DNA of 64,000 nucleotides, from assembly GCF_014236795.1 (NCBI RefSeq), contig NZ_CP049017.1, positions 722,001 through 786,000 on the forward strand, written 5' to 3'. Under the pieces are notes generated by a model. It was not told the origin of the DNA and ran no database searches. It worked only from the letters and a program-made list of their open reading frames with translations. The translations under genes and the position numbers were made by a program. Shown here piece after piece: positions 10,149 to 18,150 of the stretch; positions within the stretch are counted from its first letter, which is position 1; each line of letters opens with the position of its first letter. The stretch comes from Xanthomonas theicola (GTDB lineage: Bacteria > Pseudomonadota > Gammaproteobacteria > Xanthomonadales > Xanthomonadaceae).

Positions 10149-10184
10149 AATGAGGCCTCGGTTCAATGTCGAGGCCTCATTTTA
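10149..10184 (+). terminator. Strong intrinsic terminator after the 9997 peptide gene
   Basis: A perfect 12-bp stem (AATGAGGCCTCG at 10149-10160 with 10170-10181), a 9-base loop and a following T stretch, 11 bases after the stop codon. Confidence 0.75.
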
Positions 10185-10210
10185 CGAAAATAGAATGGAG
10201 TAATTCGCGG

Positions 10211-10953
10211 ATGATTCGTATCGCAACTCTGGCCGTTGCTTTTCTTTCGATCGTTTTTTTTTTTGTGGAGATGCTCATGCAGGCTGGAAGCGAATATCGC
10301 CCGATCTCATAGAGTTGAGTGGCGATATCGACGCGAATTCCGATGTGGAATATTTTAAGGCGGCAACGGGCGGTTATTCGAAAATTGTCGTTCATAGCGG
10401 AGGGGGTTTCCCACGCGTTGCGCTGAAGATTGCCGAAGACATCGTTCGGCGACGGCCCATCGAAGTGAGGGTGAATGGGGTGTGCCTATCGGCGTGTGCC
10501 AGCTACATCGCGGTGGCCGCTTCTTCGCTGAAGGTCGATTGCGGAGCTGTTCTCGGGTGGCATGGGACGCTGCCAACTGGGAGCGAAGGAGCGGTTTCGC
10601 TGGCGGCGGAAGGAGCTCCTGGCGCATTGGTGGAGAAATATCGCAGTTGGCTGGACAAGTTTCACGCGGACGAGCGTGCTTTCTACAGTCGTGCTGGAGT
10701 GAACTACGCGATGTTGGAGCATGCGGGTCAGCAGGTAAAAATGAGTTCCGGAAAGGCGGATGAATATACGCTCGACGAGAAGACGGGAGAGTACTCCTAC
10801 ACCAGCACCCCGTCTGTCTGGATCCCTCAGGGTGGCACGTTGCAGAAATATGGGGTTGCTGGAGCTGAGTATTGTCCTGGATACACGGATGAAATGATTG
10901 TGGATGCAATGAAGAAAGCTGGGGTGAAATCATCGTTCGTGTTGGAGCATTAA
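10211..10953 (+). CDS. Periplasmic ClpP/crotonase-fold protein (COG3904-like), frameshifted at a T11 tract
   Basis: A signal peptide (MIRIATLAVAFLSIVFF) is encoded from ATG 10211 in one frame. The body, from about 10264, is in another frame, and the switch falls exactly in a run of eleven T (10254-10264). Twelve T would give one continuous protein with the cleavage region CGDAHAG-WKR. The body has a ClpP-like pattern: IVVHSGGGFPRVALKIAEDI, then VRVNGVCLSACASYIAVAAS with the serine next to Cys, then GAVLGWHGTL, as in predicted periplasmic ClpP-like proteins. It lies between a peptide gene and the exporter. The phase may be set by tract length or slippage. Function is unknown. Confidence 0.65.
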
Positions 10954-10989
10954 GGCAGTGCTCAGTCGCAACTATTACGCGGCCGGCTG

Positions 10990-13086
10990 ATGGACGCCTG
11001 CTTGCAGAACGAAGCCGCCGAGTGCGGCCTGGCGTCGTTGGCGATGGTGGCGGGTGCCTACAACCTTCACGTCGGCCTGCCGGAAATGCGCCGCCGCTTT
11101 CCACTGTCGTTGAAAGGGGCCAAACTCAACCACCTGATCCATATCGCCCAGCAACTCGGCTTCTCCACCCGGCCACTGCGTCTGGATATGGAGCACCTGG
11201 GCCAGCTCAAGCTGCCCTGCATCCTGCACTGGGACCTCAACCACTTCGTGGTGCTGGCCAGGGTCGGCAAGTCGAACGCCACGATTCTCGATCCGGCCAT
11301 CGGCGAGCGGAAACTGTCGCTCGACGAGGTGTCCAGGCATTTCACCGGTGTGGCGCTCGAACTGACGCCAACCGCCGGGTTCACGCCACAGAAGGCGGTT
11401 CCCTCGATTTCGGCGCGTCAGTTGACCGGTCCGATCCGCGGTTTGTGGCACGCGCTATCGCAGATTCTGCTGCTGTCCGCAGCACTGCAGGTGTTCGTCG
11501 TCCTGGCGCCGTTCTACATGCAGTGGGTGGTGGACCAGGTGCTGGTCTCGGCCGACCGCGACCTGCTGGTGGTGCTGGGCCTTGGATTCGGTCTTGCGTT
11601 GTTACTGCAGGTGGGGATCGGGCTGTTGCGCGGGTGGTCGGTGGTCTACCTGTCTTCGAAGCTCGGATTGCAGTGGATGGGCAATGTGTTCGCGCACTTG
11701 CTCAGGCTGCCGCTGGACTTCTTCGAGAAACGCCACCTGGGCGATGTGACCTCGCGCATGGCCTCGGTGCAGGCGATCCAGCACACGCTTACCACCAGCT
11801 TCGTCGAAGCGATCATCGACGGACTGATGGCGGTGGTCACGCTGGCACTGATGTTGATCTACAGTTGGAAGCTGGCGCTGGTGACGTTGCTGGCGGTGGC
11901 GCTGTATCTGGGTATTCGCGCGATGGCCTACCGGCCGGTGCGCGATGGCACCGAGCAGCAACTGGTCGCCGCCGCCAGGCAGCAGACTCATCTGCTGGAA
12001 TCGCTGCGTGGCATGCAGAGCCTGAAGGTGGCCGGTGAGGAATCGCTGCGCCGCTCCACCTACGACAACCTGCTCAACGACACCGTCAACCAGGACGTGA
12101 AGCTGGCCCGGATGTCGCTGGGCTTCTCCAGTGCCAGCCAGTTGCTATTCGGCATCGAGCGGATCGCGGTGATCTGGATCGGCGCGACGCTGGCGCTGGA
12201 CAGCGTGTTCTCGGTCGGCATGCTGGTCGCCTATCTGGCCTACAAGGACCAGTTCGCCATGCGCGTGAGCGGGCTGATCGACAAGTGGATCGAGTTTCGC
12301 ATGCTGCGTCTGCATGGCGAGCGCCTGGCCGACATCGTACTGACGCCGCCGGAAGATGACGAGGCGCTGCACGAGGCGCTGCCGCCGGCCGAGCCGCGCA
12401 TCGAGGTCGAGGGGCTGTCGTTCCGCTATGCCGAGGGCGAGCCATGGGTGCTCAAGGACTGTAGTTTCGCGATCGAGCCGGGTGAGTCGGTGGCGATCGT
12501 CGGCGCCTCCGGCTGCGGCAAGACCACGCTAGTGAAGCTGTTGCTTGGGCTGCTCAAGCCAACCGAAGGCGCGATCCGCATCGGCGGCCACGATCTGCAT
12601 AAGCTCGGCCCGCGCAACGTGCGCAAGATCGTCGGCGCGGTGATGCAGGACGACCAGTTGTTCGCCGGCAGCATCGCCGACAACATCGGCTTCTTCGATC
12701 CGGACTTCGACCTGCAGCGGATCGAGGCGGCGGCGCGGCTGGCGGCGGTGCACGAGGACATCGCCGCGATGCCGATGGGCTACCACAGTCTGATCGGCGA
12801 TATGGGCAGTTCGCTGTCCGGCGGCCAGAAGCAGCGGGTGATCCTGGCGCGGGCGCTGTACCGGCAGCCGACGCTGTTGTTCCTGGACGAGGCCACAAGC
12901 CATTTGGACGTGATGCGCGAGCGCCTGGTGAACGAGGCGGTGAAGCAATTGAAGCTCACCAAGGTGATCGTGGCACATCGGCCGGAGACGATTGCCAGCG
13001 CCGACCGCGTGCTGGTGATGGAGCAGGGCCGGATCGTGCAGGAAGTGCGGCCACGGCCGGCGTCCGTTGAAGCGGTGGCGGTCTGA
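10990..13086 (+). CDS. C39-peptidase ABC exporter for double-glycine peptides (CvaB/LagD type)
   Basis: A 698-residue bacteriocin-processing transporter. Residues 1-130 are a C39 peptidase with catalytic C12 (AECGLASLAMVAG), oxyanion Q6, H85 (LNHFVVL) and D101 (ILDPA). Residues about 150-440 are the six-helix membrane domain. Residues about 465-690 are the ATPase, with Walker A GASGCGKTT near 504, the signature LSGGQKQRVILARAL near 609 and Walker B LLFLDEATSHLD. It would cleave leaders after GG and export the peptides at 5241, 7873, 8031 and 9997, through an adaptor and TolC. All motifs are intact, in contrast to its partner adaptor gene at 6524. There is no strong ribosome site at ATG 10990. 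Confidence 0.92.
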   Translation: MDACLQNEAAECGLASLAMVAGAYNLHVGLPEMRRRFPLSLKGAKLNHLIHIAQQLGFSTRPLRLDMEHLGQLKLPCILHWDLNHFVVLARVGKSNATILDPAIGERKLSLDEVSRHFTGVALELTPTAGFTPQKAVPSISARQLTGPIRGLWHALSQILLLSAALQVFVVLAPFYMQWVVDQVLVSADRDLLVVLGLGFGLALLLQVGIGLLRGWSVVYLSSKLGLQWMGNVFAHLLRLPLDFFEKRHLGDVTSRMASVQAIQHTLTTSFVEAIIDGLMAVVTLALMLIYSWKLALVTLLAVALYLGIRAMAYRPVRDGTEQQLVAAARQQTHLLESLRGMQSLKVAGEESLRRSTYDNLLNDTVNQDVKLARMSLGFSSASQLLFGIERIAVIWIGATLALDSVFSVGMLVAYLAYKDQFAMRVSGLIDKWIEFRMLRLHGERLADIVLTPPEDDEALHEALPPAEPRIEVEGLSFRYAEGEPWVLKDCSFAIEPGESVAIVGASGCGKTTLVKLLLGLLKPTEGAIRIGGHDLHKLGPRNVRKIVGAVMQDDQLFAGSIADNIGFFDPDFDLQRIEAAARLAAVHEDIAAMPMGYHSLIGDMGSSLSGGQKQRVILARALYRQPTLLFLDEATSHLDVMRERLVNEAVKQLKLTKVIVAHRPETIASADRVLVMEQGRIVQEVRPRPASVEAVAV

Positions 13087-13099
13087 TTCTGTATGCGCA

Positions 13100-13800
13100 G
13101 GTGCAAATGTCGATTCCAACCGCTCCAACCGGGACCGGGCAGCCAATGCCGGGCAGCAGCGCCGCAGCGATGAAACGGGCGACTGCGCTGCCGCATTCCT
13201 GGTCGTGGCTGGACATCAGGCCGCGGTAACGCCTGCAACCAAGGCACCGAGTCGAACGCGGTGCCCACCACACCGCGCGATATCGCAGTCTGCAATGGCA
13301 GGCTGCCCTCGGCGCGTGCAGCGCATACAGCTTGTGCTTGTCCTGAGGACGTTGGCGCCAGATCCGCTCGGCACGCTCCCGCCACATCTGCATCGGTTGC
13401 CGCGCCGCCTCATCGACCATGTCCAGCTTCCGTGCGATGTCCCGGATCACTCGTCCCGGCAGCGTGCGCTGCCGGCGCAGCGCCCGCCGCATCCGCTTGA
13501 ACTGGCGTGCGCGGGCGTAGCAGCCGGCCTGCCGGCTCAGCCCGGCCCTCCGCGTTCACAGCTCTGCCGAAGCCTCAGACCGTACTGCTTGCACAACAAC
13601 AGCAGCAGCTGGCGCTGCGCCACCTATCGCAGCCGGCTGTCGGTCGGATGGGGATCGTTCTCCTGCATCTTGCTGTCCACGATCACCCGCGATAGCTCGC
13701 GTGCATCGACCGCCTTCACTGCCCGGGCGGCGTTGATCCTCTGCGTCAGCGGTTCCTCTGACATCGACTGCTGCCCCGACCATTTCAAGCACCGAGGGAG
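13100..13800 (-). pseudogene. Degenerate IS5-family transposase remnant
   Basis: Minus-strand frames carry scattered transposase motifs separated by frameshifts and stops: LSRVIVDSKMQENDPHPTDS (near 13690-13630), LRRQRTLPGRVIRDIARKLD (near 13480-13420) and QDKHKLYALHAP (near 13350). These match the order in IS5-type (IS1478-like) transposases, where VIVDTTVQ contains the first catalytic Asp. No complete ends were found. Confidence 0.65.
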
Positions 13801-13809
13801 GATCGCTGC

Positions 13810-13975
13810 AAGGGCATCGAACGCAACGATCGTTTGGGTCGTCATCGCTGGGTCGTCGAGCGCACCCATGCCTGGTTCGCTGGCATGGACAAGCTGCACG
13901 TCCGCTTCGAACGACGCATCGATGTCCACCTGGCGCGGCTGCCTCTTGCGTGCTCCATCACCTGCCTACGGCTCT
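13810..13975 (+). pseudogene. C-terminal fragment of a second IS5-family transposase
   Basis: The plus-strand frame from 13810 reads KGIERNDRLGRHRWVVERTH then AWFAGMDKLHVRFERRIDVH. RHRWVVERTHAW is the conserved region around the catalytic Glu of IS427-group IS5 transposases. Only the last 55 residues or so remain. Confidence 0.7.
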
Positions 13976-14228
13976 TTCCAGGGTTTTGCTAGCCGCTCCA
14001 AATGGCGCCGCTTTCCCCAAAGCCGCCCTCTCGCGTCCGAGAAGGCGGCGCGACTCAAGGCCGGATCCTGGGAGGATGGGCAAGCACGCGCGTGATTGCC
14101 GCCAGTGCCGTCGATCTGGCCTCTTCCTGAAAGACAGGTCGTTGCGATTGGACGAGCGCGTTGACAGTCATCGACGTGCCCAGTGCGGAGTGGTCCTGAC
14201 GGATGCGGCCATCCGGGGTTTGCGCGAA

Positions 14229-15262
14229 CCTGATTACCCATCAGTCGCATCCCTTGATTCGGGGCTGGTCAATGCTGCAAGCCGCTGATTCGACAGAGGC
14301 GATGCGACGATGGCCAAGAAGAACCTGATCCAGTTCCAGGCGGGCATGAGCCTGCCGGCGTTCCTGCGGTCCTATGGGAACGAAGCGCAATGCCGGCAAG
14401 CCGTCTTTGAACAACGGTGGCCGCAAGGCTTCTTTTGCCCAGCGTGTGGACATCGGCGGTCTTGCCAGTTGCACAGCCGCGATCTGCTCCAATGCAATCG
14501 CTGCAAACATCAGACCTCCTTGACGCGCGGCACCTTGTTCGCTGATACCAAGCTGCCGTTGCGCACCTGGTTCCTGGCGATCTACCTCCTCAGCCAGCAC
14601 AAGAACGGCATCTCGGCGTTGGCGCTGCGCCGGCAACTTGGAGTGAGCTACAACACCGCCTGGCTGATCAAACACAAATTGATGCAAGCCATGGTCGAAC
14701 GCGAAGCCTCCCATCAGTTGAGCGGGGATATACAGGTGGACGACGCCTTTTGGGGCGGAGAGCGCCACGGCGGCGGGGCCGGCCGTGGCAGTCCGGGCAA
14801 GACCCCGTTTGTGGCCGCCGTTCAGTGCTCTGCGCAGGGACATCCTGTCGCCATGCGCCTGGATGTGGTGGCCGGTTTTCGCAAGGCCGAACTGACCCGC
14901 TGGGCAAGCCGCTATGTCGCCCCAGGCAGTCGCGTTGTTTCCGATGGCCTGAGCTGCTTCCCAGGCGTGGCCCTGGCCGGATGCCACCATACCGCCATCT
15001 TCAACCGCGGCCGGCGAGTGCCCACAGAGCCGGCGCTTATCTGGGTCAACACCCTCCTGGGCAACATCAAGAACGCCTTGCATGGCACCTATCACGCCTT
15101 GCGCCCAAAGTACCTGCAGCGCTACCTCAGCGAGTTCTGCTATCGCTTCAACCGACGCTTCGACCTGGCCGCCTTGGTGCCACGATTGATCTGCGCCTCC
15201 CTCCACACTCCACCGCTGCCCTATCGGATTGCTACGCTGGATGCGTGATGTGGGTAATCAGG
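14229..15262 (+). mobile_element. Intact IS1595-family insertion sequence with 8-bp target duplication
   Basis: The element is 1034 bp with perfect 12-bp terminal inverted repeats (CCTGATTACCCA at 14229-14240, TGGGTAATCAGG at 15251-15262). It is flanked by the direct repeat TGCGCGAA at 14221-14228 and 15263-15270. An 8-bp duplication is characteristic of the IS1595 family. A single intact transposase fills the element. The perfect flanks and ends indicate a recent insertion. Confidence 0.95.
14310..15248 (+). CDS. IS1595-family (ISXo2/ISXo5-like) transposase
   Basis: A 312-residue transposase. The N terminus has a zinc-ribbon (CPACGHRRSCQLHSRDLLQC with two C-x2-C pairs, continuing NRC) that binds the element ends. 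The central DDE/DDN-type core has the first Asp in GDIQVDDAFWGGERHGG, the second in VVSDGLSCFPGV, and the C-terminal region VNTLLGNIKNALHGTYHALR containing the Asn/His signature of the family. The C-terminal YLSEFCYRFNRRFDL motif is also conserved. No frameshift is present, so it should be active. Confidence 0.93.
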   Translation: MAKKNLIQFQAGMSLPAFLRSYGNEAQCRQAVFEQRWPQGFFCPACGHRRSCQLHSRDLLQCNRCKHQTSLTRGTLFADTKLPLRTWFLAIYLLSQHKNGISALALRRQLGVSYNTAWLIKHKLMQAMVEREASHQLSGDIQVDDAFWGGERHGGGAGRGSPGKTPFVAAVQCSAQGHPVAMRLDVVAGFRKAELTRWASRYVAPGSRVVSDGLSCFPGVALAGCHHTAIFNRGRRVPTEPALIWVNTLLGNIKNALHGTYHALRPKYLQRYLSEFCYRFNRRFDLAALVPRLICASLHTPPLPYRIATLDA

Positions 15263-15758
15263 TGCGCGAATGCGCTGACCATGCGCGCGCCAGCGATCGC
15301 AACGCTACGGCCGCCGGGAAGCGTGGACTTCATCATCGGCGAGGTGGGTTGGGTGAAGTCGGTGATCTCGACCTGCATGATGAAACCGCTGCACTTCAGC
15401 AATACCGACACACTGTTGTACGCTCCGTCCGAGATTCTGGCCACGCCACGCGGATGCTGGGCGTGATAGTCGCATCCGGAAACATGCAGATAATGCTCGT
15501 CGACCGCCAAGTAGCTTGTGGCTTTCACCTGCGCGGCGGCCTCAACGAGCTGGTCGAACTGCTCGACCAGCGCCTTGCTGGTCGGAAGCGCGCTGGACTG
15601 GATCGGAGCCGGTGCGGAAATGCTGGAAGCAGGCGCTGTCGATTGCGCGCTCGCCATGCGGCCTGTCTCTGCGTGCCGCGCCGTGTAGTTGGGGGTCATG
15701 ACCTCCTGCGAGATGGCGGCCGATGCGGCAAGCAGTGCGGAAAGAATGATCGGATTCA

Positions 15759-16178
15759 TCACATCCAGCCCTCCGGAAGGCAGCAGTCGTAAGCATAACT
15801 GTTGAAACAAGGCGATTTACTATTACAGTACATCCTAGCCCTTGGATCGCTGGTGTCGACTATATAGTGTACGCCAGTGACTATATAACCGCCTGCCGTG
15901 CAAAAAAAGCAGCCTGCTCGGCTACGAAATCCGCTGGAGATGTCTACGAAATGCTCTGCTTTTCCAGCTGGGTTGGTTACGACAGAGTGCGTCTCCATCA
16001 ATGACATGGCGCCTGAGGGGGACCATGTGATGCTTTCGTTGACAGTCGCGCAATTCGCGCGGGAGAACATGCGTAATTGTCCAATCGACAAATAGCCGGA
16101 TTGGGCGATGCAACTGCCCGACGCTGCGATCAACAGCACGCTGAGAGAGAGTCGTATTGAAGCGAGCTTCCCATTCAT
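15759..16178 (-). CDS. Small secreted cysteine-rich protein of unknown function
   Basis: Start at ATG 16178 (MNGKLASIRLSLSVLLIAAS, signal peptide ending GSCIAQ), 139 residues. AAGGAG lies 13 bases upstream. The mature protein carries seven further Cys, several near the end (CNSKSPCFNSYAYDCCLPEG), suggesting disulfides in the periplasm or outside the cell. No family is recognised. The stop overlaps the ATG of the next gene by one base, giving translational coupling with the now split gene. An IS30-family element begins 21 bases upstream of the start, so the native promoter has probably been lost or replaced. Confidence 0.65.
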   Translation of the reverse strand: MNGKLASIRLSLSVLLIAASGSCIAQSGYLSIGQLRMFSRANCATVNESITWSPSGAMSLMETHSVVTNPAGKAEHFVDISSGFRSRAGCFFCTAGGYIVTGVHYIVDTSDPRARMYCNSKSPCFNSYAYDCCLPEGWM

Positions 16179-16198
16179 ATCCACAAATACACTCCTTA

Positions 16199-17265
16199 GA
16201 CTCAACTTCCAAGCGCAACACCCTCTCAGCCAGTAGGGTGTATGCATGTCAAGAAGCTATCTCCACCTGAGCGCAGAAGAGCGCGCGGTACTCCAAATCG
16301 AAACGCGACGTGGTCAGAGCTTACGCTCGATATCCAGGCTGCTGGATAGAAGCCCGTCGACATCGAGCAGGGAGCTGGCCAGGCAGCAAGCCACGGTCTA
16401 CCGTGCTCGAGAGGCGGCCATGCGTTACCGGACAGGACGTCAGCACAGCGTTCGGCGGCGACGGCTGACACCGGGAACGGATTTATTCCAGATGGTGCGC
16501 GATCATCTGGTGCTGTGGCGCTGGTCGCCCCAGCAGATTGCTGCCAAGCTGCTCCTCATGTCCCCGGATGATCCTGCCCAGCGCGTCAGTCACGAAACCA
16601 TCTACGCCACGATCTACGCGCACCCGCGCGGCGGCCTGAAAAAGGAGCTTGTGGAGGCGTTGCGCCAGCGCAGGCCGCCCCGGGGATCACGGCGCACGAC
16701 CGCCGCCAAACGCAGCTGGGTGCCTGAGGAACCGCGGATCGTGCACCGACCCGAAGAGGTGCAACAGCGGTTGGTCCCAGGACATTGGGAAGGTGACTTG
16801 ATCAAGGGAGCGTTCAATCGTTCCTGTGCTGGCACCCTGGTGGAGCGCAAGACGCGTTTTGTGGTGCTGTGCCGGATGGACGGCTGCACCGCCACAGACG
16901 CACTGGAAGGTTTCACCCGTCAGATGAAGAAGCTCCCCGCATCCATGCGAACCAGCTTGACCTATGACCGTGGCACCGAAATGACGCGCTATGCCGAGCT
17001 GATGGAACGGTTGAACATCGACCTGTGGTTTGCCGATCCGCACGCACCGTGGCAGCGCGGAAGCAATGAGAACACCAACGGTCTACTTCGCCAGTTCCTG
17101 CCCAAGGGGGCGGACCTATCCGCCGTCAGCCAGGAATACCTCAATCACATCGCGTTGCTGATGAACACTCGCCCTCGCCAGACACTTGGCTGGAAGACGC
17201 CTAGCGAGGCAATGGAAGCGGACATCGCAGCGTTCAAATCACGTGTTGCACTTGATTCTTGAGAC
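16199..17265 (+). mobile_element. IS30-family insertion sequence
   Basis: Imperfect terminal inverted repeats (16199-16221 against 17243-17265, 17 of 23 matching; inner part GCAACAC well conserved) bracket one transposase gene whose stop lies inside the right repeat, as is usual in IS30. CTCCTTAG occurs directly at 16192-16199 and 17270-17277, but that is longer than a normal IS30 duplication of 2-3 bp, so the exact ends are uncertain. Confidence 0.75.
16246..17262 (+). CDS. IS30-family transposase
   Basis: A 338-residue transposase. An N-terminal HTH (YLHLSAEERAVLQIETRRGQ) is followed by the DDE domain: first Asp in GHWEGDLIKG, second in LTYDRGTEMT, and Glu in GSNENTNGLLRQFLPKG, with the family signature FADPHAPWQRGSNENTNG. 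The frame is intact at usual family length. It probably starts at ATG 16246, though the ribosome site is weak. Part of its 5' region (16439-16491) is present again as an inverted copy at 17280-17332. Confidence 0.93.
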   Translation: MSRSYLHLSAEERAVLQIETRRGQSLRSISRLLDRSPSTSSRELARQQATVYRAREAAMRYRTGRQHSVRRRRLTPGTDLFQMVRDHLVLWRWSPQQIAAKLLLMSPDDPAQRVSHETIYATIYAHPRGGLKKELVEALRQRRPPRGSRRTTAAKRSWVPEEPRIVHRPEEVQQRLVPGHWEGDLIKGAFNRSCAGTLVERKTRFVVLCRMDGCTATDALEGFTRQMKKLPASMRTSLTYDRGTEMTRYAELMERLNIDLWFADPHAPWQRGSNENTNGLLRQFLPKGADLSAVSQEYLNHIALLMNTRPRQTLGWKTPSEAMEADIAAFKSRVALDS

Positions 17266-17279
17266 CGCCCTCCTTAGTA

Positions 17280-17332
17280 CTGGAATAAATCCGTTCCCGG
17301 TGTCAGCCGTCGCCGCCGAACGCTGTGCTGAC
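17280..17332 (-). repeat. 53-bp inverted copy of IS30-internal sequence
   Basis: This stretch is the exact reverse complement of 16439-16491, which lies inside the adjacent IS30 transposase gene. It is the scar of a second IS30 copy in opposite orientation that has been almost completely deleted, or of an aberrant transposition event. Confidence 0.85.
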
Positions 17333-17496
17333 TTTGTCATGGATGACGATAGAAACCGTTCGGTATTCTATTGCTCGGCCCTAACGGACCACCACTCTGC
17401 TACAGGCATTCCTGCCTGTCCCCTGTACAAGAATGAGGGCAGGCGTCGCGGTTGCCAGCGCAGTACGCACCTGCCGTTGCGCACTGGCCGTGCTGG

Positions 17497-17760
17497 TCAG
17501 GCCATCCGCTTGCCGGAAGGCAGCGGCAACGCACCGGGGTCGGTCGGGTTGTTGAGCTTGGACGGCTTGCCGGTCAGCAGCACATAGGCGTCGACGCCGG
17601 TGAGTTCGGCGATCTTCAGCAAATGCCGGGCATTGGGAACGGAACGATTGTTCTCCCAGTGACCCAGGGTGCTATGCGCCACGCCCAGCAAGGCCGCCAG
17701 TTCGCGCAGCGTGAAACCGGCATTGCGCCGGGCCTGCATCAATCGCACACCTATATCCAC
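17497..17760 (-). CDS. XRE-family helix-turn-helix regulator
   Basis: An 87-residue DNA-binding protein made almost entirely of a Cro/C1-type HTH: RLMQARRNAGFTLRELAALL GVAHSTLGHWENNRSVPNAR (two consecutive segments), residues about 6-60. A short tail follows (VDAYVLLTGKPSKLNNPTDP). It lies alone between the IS30 debris and the LPS genes. Targets are unknown; it may belong to the accessory island or regulate itself. Confidence 0.85.
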   Translation of the reverse strand: MDIGVRLMQARRNAGFTLRELAALLGVAHSTLGHWENNRSVPNARHLLKIAELTGVDAYVLLTGKPSKLNNPTDPGALPLPSGKRMA

Positions 17761-17941
17761 GGGACACCTCAGAGCGGCATGTCGGGCCGCGCACCCCCAG
17801 CATAGTAGGCCCTGTGCTCGGCATCAAGCCGACAAATGCGAACAGGCCAGGAAAAGCGGCGCGTCGGTGCGGCACGGCGCCCGCCGCGGCCCGGGTCGGA
17901 CTGCTAGAATTCGCTGTCTCTTCCGCCGTGTCCCCATCGCC

Positions 17942-18139
17942 ATGAGCCTGACCGCCACCGCGCCCGCCAATGCCGAGAAGCGCTACGACGTGCACCACGC
18001 CGACCTGCCGCTGAGCTGCCCAACCCCAGAGATGGCGCTGTGGAACTCGCACCCGCGGGTCTACCTGCCGGTGCAGGAAGAAACCGACCACCAGGCCAAG
18101 TGCCCTTACTGCGGCGCGGTCTTCGTGCTGGTCGACTGA
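17942..18139 (+). CDS. Zinc-finger domain protein (zf-CHCC, NDUFS6-like)
   Basis: A 65-residue protein from ATG 17942. It has the zf-CHCC pattern: LSCPTPEMALWNSHPRVYLP, then AKCPYCGAVFVLVD, providing C-x(n)-H and C-x2-C ligands. The family is common in proteobacteria, often next to LPS core glycosyltransferase genes as here. The role is not established; the structure resembles a subunit of respiratory complex I. It is 11 bases from the downstream glycosyltransferase, in an operon with it. Confidence 0.85.
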   Translation: MSLTATAPANAEKRYDVHHADLPLSCPTPEMALWNSHPRVYLPVQEETDHQAKCPYCGAVFVLVD

Positions 18140-18150
18140 TTGCCGGTGCG

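Larger units (their letters stand above)
14055..15759 (-). pseudogene. Secreted or exported protein gene split by the IS1595-family element
   Basis: The 5' part runs from ATG 15759 (MNPIILSALLAASAAISQEV, a likely signal peptide) to the element at 15262. After removing the element and one 8-bp duplicate the frame continues without a stop from 14228 to a TGA at 14055, reading SAFAQTPDGRIRQDHSALGT and ending ITRVLAHPPRIRP. The ancestral protein would be about 224 residues, with a Ser/Ala/Pro-rich segment after the signal and a more conserved-looking centre (FDQLVEAAAQVKATSYLAVD). No family is recognised. Its start overlaps the stop of the 15759-16178 gene, so they formed an operon. Confidence 0.7.
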
